Positions 16,300-24,138 of a stretch of DNA of 64,000 nucleotides are shown here, piece by piece (within the stretch, counting starts at the first letter, position 1; each line of letters starts with the position of its first letter). Source of the stretch: Flavobacterium sp. Sd200 (GTDB taxonomy: Bacteria; Bacteroidota; Bacteroidia; Flavobacteriales; Flavobacteriaceae). The position numbers and the translations under genes were made by a program. The stretch covers positions 1-64,000 of the forward strand of contig NZ_WUMN01000003.1 in NCBI RefSeq assembly GCF_009826935.1, written 5' to 3'. The notes beneath the pieces were generated by a model, which did not search any database, was not told where the DNA came from, and was given only the letters and a program-made list of their open reading frames with translations.

Positions 16300-18012
16300 A
16301 TGAAAAATAAGTTTTTTACGCTGCTTCTGTGTCTTGCCGGTAGTGCGTATGCTCAGGAAAATGACACCATACAGGCAGAAAAGAAAGATTATGGCAAAGT
16401 GTACGGTGGGTTCGAGTCTAACTCACAATGGTATTTAAACGATAAGGGTACCGGCGTTAGCCAGGATGCACCACCTATCAATAATAAGCCTGTCCGATCA
16501 AATAACTATTTACTGGTTAACTATCAGTATAAAGGTTTTTCTGCAGGTATACAGGCAGAGGCTTATGCTCCGGCATTGTTAAACTATAATCCGGGTTTCG
16601 ATGGTGTAAATGTAGGTACGTGGTATGCGGCATACCGTACTAATAAACTGGAACTTACTGCCGGATATTTTTATGAGCAGTTTGGCAGCGGGCTGCTGCT
16701 GCGCGCATGGGAAGACCGTGCACTCGGAATTAATACAGCTCTGCGTGGCGGGCGTGTAATATACCGACCTACTGATAATGTAAGGCTAACAGCGCTCTAC
16801 GGTCGCCAGCGCACGGGGTTTGATGTAGCTAACAGTGATATTTATGGCTTTGATTCTGATTTTAATCTTAGCAGTCTGTTTAAATTTGAGGTGTCCGATC
16901 TGTCTTTTGGCGCGACCTATGTAGGCAGGTATGAAAAAACAACGATACCTAACCCAAATTTTGATGCGCTTACCAATGCTTTTGCAGGTCGTATCAACTT
17001 TATACACAATGCTTTTTATGTTTCGGGAGAATATAACTATAAGCAGGAAGACGGTGTGCTTGATGTGCAAAATTTAATTGATAACGATTTTGTTAAGCCA
17101 GGTAATGCTGTGTTGCTAAACCTTGGCTATTCTAAAAAAGGCCTTGGTATAGATGCTACTTTCAGGCGTATAGAAAACCTTAAGTTTTTGAGCGAAAGAG
17201 AACCTGCTTTTGTAGATGCTACATCGTCGAGTCTTAACTATAACGACAGGGTGCTTAATTTTACACCTGCACTCACAAAACAGCACCATAGCAATCTGGC
17301 CAATATATATGTATATCAGGCGCAAAGCAAGGTAGATTTTATAGGTACACAAATACTAAAAGCCGGAGAGACCGGAGGACAGATAGATGTGTTTTATGAC
17401 TTTGCAAAAGAAACTGCTCTTGGTGGAAAGTATGGAACTAAACTGGCGGTTAATATGTCGAGCTGGTATAATCTACCGGGGCAATACAGGCTGGCTCCGG
17501 CCGATTACAACACTAAGTTTTTTGGTGTGGGTACCAAATATTTTTCTGATTACAATATAGAGGTGCGCAAGCAGCTTTCTGAGTCGTGGCACACTGCTGT
17601 ATATTACATCAACCAGTACTACAATAAAGAGTGGCTAGAAGGCGGAGAAAAAGTTAAGACTAATATAGTTACCGGAGAGGCTACCTACAACTTTACCCCA
17701 TCTAAATCAATAAGGTTTGAGGCAGAGCACATGTGGGCTGATGCCGATAAGAAAAACTGGGCATGCGGTACACTGGAACTCAATTTAAACGATACCTGGT
17801 CTTTTTATGTGTGGGATATTTATAACTATGGCAATGATGACGAAAATATGCAAACACATTATTATAATATGGGTGGAGCATATAGAATAGGCGCTACACG
17901 CATTGCCGCAAATTATGGGCGTCAGCGCGGTGGCCTTGTATGTGTGGGTGGTGTGTGCCGTTTTGTGCCGGAGAGTACAGGTTTTACCCTAAATCTTAGT
18001 ACTGCATTTTAA
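16300..18012 (+). CDS. DUF6029-type outer-membrane beta-barrel protein
   Basis: A 570-residue protein with signal peptide (MKNKFFTLLLCLAGSAYAQ) and a long run of alternating amphipathic beta strands ending in an aromatic-Phe terminus (GFTLNLSTAF), as expected of an outer-membrane barrel. Motifs include FEQFGSGLLLRAWEDRALG-like text (YEQFGSGLLLRAWEDRA) and ALRGGRVIYRPTDNVRL. I recognise it as the DUF6029 family from memory of flavobacterial genomes, where it sits after a TlpA gene; no biochemical function is known to me. It contains a Cys pair near the C-terminus (VCVGGVCRF) that could be a TlpA substrate. Confidence 0.75.
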   Translation: MKNKFFTLLLCLAGSAYAQENDTIQAEKKDYGKVYGGFESNSQWYLNDKGTGVSQDAPPINNKPVRSNNYLLVNYQYKGFSAGIQAEAYAPALLNYNPGFDGVNVGTWYAAYRTNKLELTAGYFYEQFGSGLLLRAWEDRALGINTALRGGRVIYRPTDNVRLTALYGRQRTGFDVANSDIYGFDSDFNLSSLFKFEVSDLSFGATYVGRYEKTTIPNPNFDALTNAFAGRINFIHNAFYVSGEYNYKQEDGVLDVQNLIDNDFVKPGNAVLLNLGYSKKGLGIDATFRRIENLKFLSEREPAFVDATSSSLNYNDRVLNFTPALTKQHHSNLANIYVYQAQSKVDFIGTQILKAGETGGQIDVFYDFAKETALGGKYGTKLAVNMSSWYNLPGQYRLAPADYNTKFFGVGTKYFSDYNIEVRKQLSESWHTAVYYINQYYNKEWLEGGEKVKTNIVTGEATYNFTPSKSIRFEAEHMWADADKKNWACGTLELNLNDTWSFYVWDIYNYGNDDENMQTHYYNMGGAYRIGATRIAANYGRQRGGLVCVGGVCRFVPESTGFTLNLSTAF

Positions 18013-18024
18013 AACAATTTCATT

Positions 18025-18070
18025 ATATAAACAAATACTGCCGCATTAGTGCGGCAGTATTTGTTTATAT
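18025..18070. terminator. 21-bp perfect inverted repeat, bidirectional terminator
   Basis: Two perfect 21-bp arms (18025-18045, 18050-18070) with loop TTAG; the stem centre is ACTGCCGCA/TGCGGCAGT. It ends the DUF6029 transcript and faces the convergent SRPBCC gene, whose frame-corrected stop codon falls in the loop. Confidence 0.85.
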
Positions 18071-18524
18071 AATTCAGCATTTTCTGCAAACTGTTTTATT
18101 ACAAGGTTTCTTTCGCTTAAAAATTGAGTCATATACTTTTCTAAAAAAGCGCATCGGCCATTTGTCCAAGAACACCAAACGGACTTTTATAGTCAAAAAT
18201 ATCGGTCATTAAAACACCATGGTTTGTTTCCTCAAAAATATGATCGTGTTTAAAGCTTTTAAAAGCTCCCGAGGTCATTTCATCTGTAAAAGAATGTGCA
18301 TAGTTAAAAGCTGTAATACTGCTGGTGAGTTTTTGCGTTATGCCAAAATGTTTTGCACGCCACGTAACGCTTTCTCCTAAGTTAATAAGTCCGCTTGTTC
18401 TTCCTGCAACAGCTTCTTCGTTGGTTTTGGCTGTAGATATTTTGTGCAGGTCTATGCTTCGCGATAGGTCGAACACTACCTTTATGGGGGCGTTTATAAC
18501 AGTAATTAGGGTTATTACAGGCAT
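18046..18524 (-). pseudogene. SRPBCC-family (START/polyketide-cyclase-like) protein, frameshifted near the C-terminus
   Basis: The frame starting at 18524 encodes VITLITVINAPIKVVFDLSR, SWRAKHFG-like WRAKHFGITQKLTS, DEMTSGAFKSFKHDHIFE and FDYKSPFGVLGQMADALF, a ligand-binding START-like fold. It stops at a TAG at 18141-18143 after 127 residues. A shift by one base (-1 in reading) at the T6 run just before the stop opens 32 more residues, beginning LEKYMTQFLSERN and ending at 18046; such a tail is normal after DALF in this family. So either one T is missing (mutation or sequencing error) or the run slips. The neighbour at 18526 ends 1 nt upstream, so they form an operon. Confidence 0.75.
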
Positions 18525-18525
18525 T

Positions 18526-18954
18526 TTAATTATAAACCCTTAAACTCGTAGGGCTGGTGATTTGTATGCGATATGATTTTAAGGGAAATCGCACATCTGC
18601 GGTTGTAGTGCCGTCAAAAAGGCTGTATTCTACATCGTCGCAGGGGCATTTGGCCATAATGCCTGTTCTTTGCAGCATGGAACAATTTGTAATGGGCTGG
18701 TTAGGGCATGAGTTCTCGAAAGCTACATAGCCACCACCGGTGTTCATAACTATTACGCCATTTATGCCTGCTCCGGCTTCGTTTATAAGTACAGGGTTTG
18801 CAGTATAAAGCAGGTTGGTATATTGCGGAAGGTTCATGTCTATGCTAACGCTAAAACTGTAGTTTGGCAGGAACGAATTATTGTTATTATAGTCGTCGCT
18901 ATGGCAGGCTGTGATTAATGAGATAATAAAAAGTACAAAAAGATATTTTTTCAT
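18526..18954 (-). CDS. Rieske-like lipoprotein lacking the histidine ligands
   Basis: A 142-residue predicted lipoprotein (MKKYLFVLFIISLITAC with lipobox, then an Asn/Asp-rich linker). The fold resembles a Rieske ferredoxin: YVAFENSCPNQ, then AKCPCDDVEYSLFDG, then FPLKSYRIQI. In true Rieske proteins the cluster ligands are CxH and CxxH; here the positions read CPN and CPCD, so both histidines are absent. The cluster is therefore unlikely to form in the normal way. Small Rieske-like lipoproteins of this kind occur in Flavobacteriaceae. It precedes the SRPBCC gene by 1 nt. Function is unknown. Confidence 0.65.
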   Translation of the reverse strand: MKKYLFVLFIISLITACHSDDYNNNNSFLPNYSFSVSIDMNLPQYTNLLYTANPVLINEAGAGINGVIVMNTGGGYVAFENSCPNQPITNCSMLQRTGIMAKCPCDDVEYSLFDGTTTADVRFPLKSYRIQITSPTSLRVYN

Positions 18955-19034
18955 GGCGGTTAAAATTTTACCTAAAAATTATGAAACAAATTTAATTTAA
19001 TTAACTTTGGGATATGCTAAAGCATGCTTAAAAA

Positions 19035-19061
19035 TTGATTTAACAAAAAAATGTATCTTTG
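19035..19061 (+). promoter_or_regulatory. Promoter of greA-HIT operon
   Basis: TTG at 19035-19037, 16 nt, then TATCTTTG at 19054-19061, a good Bacteroidota promoter. Start of transcription would be near 19067, leaving a leader of about 50 nt that immediately contains a terminator-like hairpin. Confidence 0.75.
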
Positions 19062-19068
19062 CATACAC

Positions 19069-19094
19069 AAAATCCCGTCCTCATGGGATTTTTT
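19069..19094 (+). terminator. Attenuator-like hairpin in the greA leader
   Basis: AAAATCCC (19069-19076) pairs with GGGATTTT (19085-19092) and runs into further T residues, all between the predicted start of transcription and the greA ATG at 19118. If it terminates, a short leader RNA of about 30 nt would be made. Confidence 0.55.
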
Positions 19095-19117
19095 CTATTT
19101 ATATAAACGATGAAGTT

Positions 19118-19591
19118 ATGAGTACAGTATCTTACTACACAGCAGAAGGGTTAAAAAAGTTAAGGGATGAGCTGGATCAGCTAAAAAGTATAGAACGTCC
19201 AAAAGCCAGCCAGGCTATTGCCGAGGCAAGGGATAAAGGCGACCTTAGTGAAAATGCAGAATATGATGCCGCAAAAGAGGCGCAGGGTTTGTTGGAACTA
19301 AAAATAGCTAAAATGGAAGAATTGGCTGCTAATGCACGTCTAATAGACGAGTCGCAGTTAGACACTTCTAAAGCATTGGTGCACTCTACTGTAAAGATTA
19401 AAAACCAGGTAAACGGCATGGAAATGACCTATACCCTTGTTGCCGAAAGCGAGGCCGACCTTAAAAACGGCAAGATATCGGTAACATCGCCTATTGGCAG
19501 AGGGTTGCTGGGTAAATCTGTGGGAGAGGTTGCCGAAATAAAAGTGCCAAACGGTACGCTAAAATTTGAGTTATTAGAACTTTCAAGATAA
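19118..19591 (+). CDS. greA: Transcription elongation factor GreA
   Basis: Cleavage factor that rescues backtracked RNA polymerase by inserting its coiled coil into the secondary channel. The 157-residue product starts MSTVSYYTAEGLKKLRDELD; the coiled-coil tip carries the acidic DLSENAEYDAAKEAQ motif near residues 41-55, whose Asp/Glu pair supports the catalytic metal. The FKBP-like C-domain has SPIGRGLLGKSVGEV. I placed the start at 19118 because the frame is open further upstream but a promoter and hairpin occupy 19035-19094. The HIT gene follows after 12 nt. Confidence 0.96.
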   Translation: MSTVSYYTAEGLKKLRDELDQLKSIERPKASQAIAEARDKGDLSENAEYDAAKEAQGLLELKIAKMEELAANARLIDESQLDTSKALVHSTVKIKNQVNGMEMTYTLVAESEADLKNGKISVTSPIGRGLLGKSVGEVAEIKVPNGTLKFELLELSR

Positions 19592-19603
19592 AAATATCTC
19601 ACT

Positions 19604-19993
19604 ATGAGTAGTATATTCACTAAAATAGTAAATGGCGAAATACCGGCTTACAAGATAACAGAAGACGACAATTTTCTTGCTTTTTTAGATGTAAACCCTA
19701 ACGCTAAAGGACATGCGCTTTGCATACCAAAACAGGAAATAAATAAAATTTTTGATATGCCGGAAGACTTGTATCTTGGATTAATGCAGTTTTCCCGCAA
19801 GGTTGCCATAGCGTTAGAAAAAACCGTTCCGTGTAAAAGGGTGGGCGTAGCTGTCGTGGGGCTGGAAGTTCCGCATGTACATGTACATTTAATACCTCTT
19901 AATGAAATGGATGAAATGCGCTTTATAAATAAGGTTAAACTCGAAAAAGAAGAGTTTGAAGAATTAGCAAAAGCAATAGCAAATAACCTGTAA
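19604..19993 (+). CDS. HIT-family (HINT-like) nucleotide hydrolase
   Basis: A 129-residue histidine-triad protein, which hydrolyses or binds purine nucleotide phosphoramidates and related compounds. It begins SSIFTKIVNGEIPAYKI, typical of HINT, and has the triad VPHVHVHLIPL near residues 93-103 (HxHxH). It lies 12 nt downstream of greA, and greA-HIT is a common flavobacterial pairing. A strong terminator follows at 20001-20027. The physiological substrate is not known. Confidence 0.93.
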   Translation: MSSIFTKIVNGEIPAYKITEDDNFLAFLDVNPNAKGHALCIPKQEINKIFDMPEDLYLGLMQFSRKVAIALEKTVPCKRVGVAVVGLEVPHVHVHLIPLNEMDEMRFINKVKLEKEEFEELAKAIANNL

Positions 19994-20000
19994 AAACTAC

Positions 20001-20027
20001 AATCCCGAAGCCAATTTCGGGATTTTT
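20001..20027 (+). terminator. Terminator of greA-HIT
   Basis: AATCCCGAA pairs with TTTCGGGATT (one unpaired T) and runs into TTTT; it lies 7 nt after the HIT stop codon. Confidence 0.85.
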
Positions 20028-20134
20028 GCGTATAAATACTTAATTTTTTCGTTCAAAATACCCAATAATAGGTATTGTTTCCGGTGTGATGTAAGTCTAT
20101 ATTTACAAACAAATAGCCTCTTTATTCCCACCTT

Positions 20135-21895
20135 ATGAAAAAATTATTACTCTCTGCTTTTTTACTTTGTGCTTCTTTTTTACATGCGCAGATAGACTTT
20201 TGCGGTTCTGATGAAGTAAACCGCCAATACCTGTCAGAACATCCTGAAATTGCCGAAAGGCTCAATGAGTTTAATCTTCGCCTTTCAGAAGATATAAAAA
20301 GCGGGCGTTCTGCCCTGCAGCGTTCTGCTAATAACGGAGTCTATGAAATTCCGGTTGTAGTGCATGTTATTCATACCGGAGGTGCCGTTGGTACCCAATA
20401 CAATCCTACTGATGTGCAAATTGAAAACTGGATAGAATATGCCAACAATATATTTGCTGCCGGCCCCGGTTTTACAAATTCTGAAGTTATACCTGTACGA
20501 CTTGTGCTGGCGCAGCGCGATGCAAACTGCAATGCAACAACCGGAATTGTAAGGGTTAACGGTAGTGGAATTTCAGGGTATTCCCAAAATGGTTTAAACC
20601 GCTCCCTTACAACCGGGGCAACCCAGGATCAGTTAAGAGCCTTGAGCAGATGGACTGCCGATTTCTTCTATAATATCTACATAGTGAATACTATTGACAG
20701 TGGCAGTAGTACAACAGGTTTTGCCTATTATGCCGGAGCAACGCCTGGTGTAGATGGTGCTTTTATGAAAGCATCGGTTGTAAATACATCAAACAATACA
20801 CTGGCGCATGAAATTGGCCATGCAATGGGACTGAAGCATGTGTTTGACGGGGCAAGCAGTAGTGGCGGACAGTGTCCTGTAAATGCCGATTGTACTTTGG
20901 ATAATGATATGGTTTGCGATACTGCACCTGTGCAAAGTCTCCTTAGTACATACCCTTATCCTACAAATAATTCTTTCAATGTTTGCTCCCAGGCCAATTA
21001 TAACGGGGAGCAGCATAATATAATGAACTATGGAGCTATTCGTGACAGGTTTACTCTTGGACAGTCTGAAAGGGCTGTGGCGCAGGTCCTGCAATTCAGG
21101 CAGTCGCTGCTTAGTTCTAAAGGCGGCATGGCACCCGATGCTAATCAGGCAATAGAGGTGGTTTCGGGTTGTACTCCTTATAATGCAGGCGTTATAGCTG
21201 CTAATTATGCAATTGGCCCAAGACAGGTAACATTTGGTACTATTAATAATTTTACATCGGGAAGACTTGCTGATGCATCTGATTATTATGTTGATTATAG
21301 CCAGTTGTCGTGCCTGTCACGCAGTGTTTCCACATCTGTTCTTTATAATACAGGAACAGACCTGACGGTGGGTATAGGTATTAATAACCAAAATATTAAA
21401 GTATATATAGATTATAATAACGACGGGCAGTTTAATGAAACTAATGAACTGGTTTTAAACCGTTCGTATGTAGCTGCAAACACTACAGTTACAGGAAGTG
21501 TTACGCCACCTGTAAGTGCCGTAAGAAATGTTCCGTTGAGAATGAGGGTAATTTCTGATTTCGCTAATTTTACTCCAACAGCTTGTATTGCGCCTGTATA
21601 CGGACAAACTGAAGACTACGCAGTAACAATTGTTACAGAACTCTCTACAACTCAATTTGCTGAAGAAAATAAGGTTTCGGTATATCCTAACCCGGTTAAA
21701 GACATAGTTACCGTTAATACAGGTGGAATGATAAAGGCTATTGCCGTGTTCGACACCAATGGCAGACAGGTATTTAATGGCACTTACAACAGCAAAGAAG
21801 CCAATGTAAACCTAAGCAATATTTCAGCAGGTGTTTATATTATGAAGATAGATAATGGCAATGCCACCACTACACAAAAGCTCATTAAAGAATAA
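20135..21895 (+). CDS. Secreted M43-family (pappalysin/cytophagalysin-like) zinc metalloprotease with T9SS domain
   Basis: A 586-residue secreted protease. Signal peptide MKKLLLSAFLLCASFLHAQ; a propeptide-like segment; then the M43 catalytic domain with HEIGHAMGLKH at residues 225-235 (three His zinc ligands plus catalytic Glu226) and the downstream Met-turn NIMNYG near 296. A GEVED-type beta domain occupies about 360-505 (KVYIDYNNDGQFNETNELV). The T9SS type A sorting domain starts VSVYPNPVKDIVTV near 516 and ends KLIKE. It should be exported through the outer membrane and act on extracellular proteins or peptides. It has no operon partner; the next gene is convergent. Confidence 0.93.
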   Translation: MKKLLLSAFLLCASFLHAQIDFCGSDEVNRQYLSEHPEIAERLNEFNLRLSEDIKSGRSALQRSANNGVYEIPVVVHVIHTGGAVGTQYNPTDVQIENWIEYANNIFAAGPGFTNSEVIPVRLVLAQRDANCNATTGIVRVNGSGISGYSQNGLNRSLTTGATQDQLRALSRWTADFFYNIYIVNTIDSGSSTTGFAYYAGATPGVDGAFMKASVVNTSNNTLAHEIGHAMGLKHVFDGASSSGGQCPVNADCTLDNDMVCDTAPVQSLLSTYPYPTNNSFNVCSQANYNGEQHNIMNYGAIRDRFTLGQSERAVAQVLQFRQSLLSSKGGMAPDANQAIEVVSGCTPYNAGVIAANYAIGPRQVTFGTINNFTSGRLADASDYYVDYSQLSCLSRSVSTSVLYNTGTDLTVGIGINNQNIKVYIDYNNDGQFNETNELVLNRSYVAANTTVTGSVTPPVSAVRNVPLRMRVISDFANFTPTACIAPVYGQTEDYAVTIVTELSTTQFAEENKVSVYPNPVKDIVTVNTGGMIKAIAVFDTNGRQVFNGTYNSKEANVNLSNISAGVYIMKIDNGNATTTQKLIKE

Positions 21896-21907
21896 GTTAG
21901 GGTTTCT

Positions 21908-23059
21908 TTAAACTCTTTTAAAACTGGCCTGCATGGTTGTGCCCTTGCCCAGTTCTGAGGTTAACACCTTGATTTTGCCTTTATGGTATTCTTCTACAAT
22001 GCGTTTAGTGAGCGACAGGCCAAGCCCCCAGCCACGGCTTTTTGTAGTAAAGCCCGGTTCGAAAACTTTACGGAACTGGGCTTTTGGAATGCCCTTGCCG
22101 CTATCGCAAACCTTTATTTTTACAAAGCGGTCGGTTTCGTCAATAATAATTTCGAGCCTGCCTTTGCCTTTCATGGCATCTATGGCATTTTTTACCAGGT
22201 TTTCTATGGTCCAGCTATGTAGTTCAGGGTTAAGTAAAACGGGTATTGCATGCGCGGGTGCATTAAATACAAACTCAACCTGTTTAGACGCCCGTGCTTT
22301 AAGGTAAGCAAATGATCTTTCGGTTTCTGCAACAATATCACGCTCTTCTAATAATGGTTCACTGCCAATTTTAGAAAACCTGTCGGCAATGGTTTGCAGG
22401 CGTGCCACATCTTTTTCCACTTCGGCAACAGTATCGGGGTCTACATCATCTGCCCGCATGATCTCTATCCAGCCTAATAAAGACGATAGGGGAGTGCCTA
22501 TTTGGTGAGCGGTTTCTTTTGCCATACCTGCCCACAACCTGTTTTGTGCGCCCATGCGGGTGGCACGATAAAAGTTATATATAACGGTACCAAAAAGCAA
22601 TATAACCAATGCCAGGGCAAACGGATAATATTTTAAAACCTTGAGTAGTGTAGAGTTACCATAATATACATACTGGAACTCACCTGGCAAATATTCAAAA
22701 GTAAGCGGCGTGTTGGCCGATTTAAACTCTTCGAGGCGTTTGTAGGCCTGCAAAGAATCTTTCATTATTTTATCGTCTATGTTTTTCCAGCTTGTAATAT
22801 GGCCATCGCCATCGGCTAAAATTATCGGAATGGTGGTGTTGTTGTCGCTAACCCGTTGAGGCAGTTCAAGCTCTTTACTGTCTATTGGGGCATTAGCAAT
22901 GGTCTCGGTTGCGCTAACCCAAAGCTTCATTTTATAGTCTTCCTCTTCTTTAAATATCTGAAAAAGATAGTAGGTATTCCATATAATAAAGAGTACTATA
23001 AAAAAGGAAACCCCAATAATAACCCAACGTGCAAGGCTCCTCTTATCTGTAATTTGCAT
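21908..23059 (-). CDS. Membrane sensor histidine kinase
   Basis: A 383-residue two-component kinase. Transmembrane segments at about 12-32 and 145-165 bracket an extracytoplasmic sensor region. The HisKA-type dimerisation box AHQIGTPLSSLLGW carries the phospho-acceptor His; the ATPase domain shows NLVKNAIDAM (N box), DSGKGIP (G1), FEPGFTTK (F) and GWGLGLSL (G2). I placed the start at 23059 (MQITDKRSLARW) because the open frame extends upstream into the divergent promoter. No response regulator is adjacent, so it is an orphan kinase here; its stimulus is unknown. It ends 12 nt from the convergent protease gene. Confidence 0.9.
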   Translation of the reverse strand: MQITDKRSLARWVIIGVSFFIVLFIIWNTYYLFQIFKEEEDYKMKLWVSATETIANAPIDSKELELPQRVSDNNTTIPIILADGDGHITSWKNIDDKIMKDSLQAYKRLEEFKSANTPLTFEYLPGEFQYVYYGNSTLLKVLKYYPFALALVILLFGTVIYNFYRATRMGAQNRLWAGMAKETAHQIGTPLSSLLGWIEIMRADDVDPDTVAEVEKDVARLQTIADRFSKIGSEPLLEERDIVAETERSFAYLKARASKQVEFVFNAPAHAIPVLLNPELHSWTIENLVKNAIDAMKGKGRLEIIIDETDRFVKIKVCDSGKGIPKAQFRKVFEPGFTTKSRGWGLGLSLTKRIVEEYHKGKIKVLTSELGKGTTMQASFKRV

Positions 23060-23179
23060 ACACTGTAATTTGTGGCTTAAAGATACTAAAAGTTTTGTGG
23101 CAGGAGGTTGTAGACAGTAATAACGCAAAAGACCCCGTATTATTTTATTAACAATGCAGTGTGGCATTAGCTATAAAAG

Positions 23180-23187
23180 TATCTTTG
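23180..23187 (+). promoter_or_regulatory. -7 element of the flavin reductase gene
   Basis: TATCTTTG matches TAnnTTTG and lies 15 nt upstream of ATG 23203. It overlaps the upstream extension of the same open frame, which supports 23203 as the real start. Confidence 0.6.
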
Positions 23188-23202
23188 TATAAAAAAGCAA
23201 GA

Positions 23203-24084
23203 ATGCTTACCATAGACCCAAAAGAACTAAGTACACCAAAACTGCACGGATATTTGCAAAGCGCTGTAGGGCCAAGACCCATTGCACTTGCCAGTACTAT
23301 AGACAGCAACGGTGTGCCCAATGTTTCGCCTTTTAGTTTTTTTAACTTGTTTAGCAGTAATCCTCCGGTGCTGATATTTTCACCATCAAGAAGAGTGAGG
23401 GATAATACAGTTAAACATACACTGCTTAATGCCGAGCTTAACCGCGAGGTAGTTATTAATGTGGTAAACTATGCCATGGTACAGCAAACTTCTTTAAGCA
23501 GCACCGAGTATGCAGGTGGGGTAAACGAGTTTATAAAAGCAGGTTTTACTATGCTGCCGTCTGATATTGTTAAGCCGTTTAGGGTTAAAGAAGCTCCGGT
23601 GCAGTTTGAATGCCGTGTAAACGATATTATTGCTCTGGGGACAGAAGGAGGTGCCGGAAACCTTATATTGTGCGAAGTTCTTAAAATGCATATTGACGAA
23701 AGTGTGCTGGATGATGCCGGAAATATAGACCAACATAAAATAGACCTTGTGTCAAGGCTTGGTGGTAATTGGTATTCGAGATCGGCAGATGGCCTGTTTG
23801 AGGTAGAAAAACCACTTACAACACTGGGAATAGGGGTAGATGCCATACCTGATGATGTAAGGCAAAGTACTGTTTTTGACGGTAACGACCTTGGTAAACT
23901 TGGCAATATAGAACGATTGCCAACAACCGAAGAAATTGATACATTTGTAAAAGAGAGTTTTGAGGCAAAAGCAGTGCTAAGTGCCGATGACCCTGATAAA
24001 AAGCTGGCTAAGGCTAAAGAATATCTTGACCAGAACCGCCTTACAGAGGCGTGGAAAATAATACTTGCTAAGAAAAATTTTTAA
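23203..24084 (+). CDS. Flavin reductase family protein (FMN-binding split barrel)
   Basis: A 293-residue cytoplasmic flavoprotein. The FMN-binding split barrel covers about residues 15-190: VGPRPIALASTIDSNGVPNV, SPFSFFNLFSSNPPVLIFSP and RDNTVKHTLLNAE. Such proteins reduce FMN/FAD with NAD(P)H, or serve as oxidoreductase partners. The last 80 residues, including TTEEIDTFVKESFEAKAVLS, form a helical extension seen in the longer Bacteroidota members. The start was chosen from the promoter at 23180. The DUF3127 gene follows 54 nt later on the same strand. Confidence 0.88.
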   Translation: MLTIDPKELSTPKLHGYLQSAVGPRPIALASTIDSNGVPNVSPFSFFNLFSSNPPVLIFSPSRRVRDNTVKHTLLNAELNREVVINVVNYAMVQQTSLSSTEYAGGVNEFIKAGFTMLPSDIVKPFRVKEAPVQFECRVNDIIALGTEGGAGNLILCEVLKMHIDESVLDDAGNIDQHKIDLVSRLGGNWYSRSADGLFEVEKPLTTLGIGVDAIPDDVRQSTVFDGNDLGKLGNIERLPTTEEIDTFVKESFEAKAVLSADDPDKKLAKAKEYLDQNRLTEAWKIILAKKNF

Positions 24085-24138
24085 TTATTGTATAACGATT
24101 GCTACCCTTTTAGTTGGTAGAAAATAACAAAAACACAT

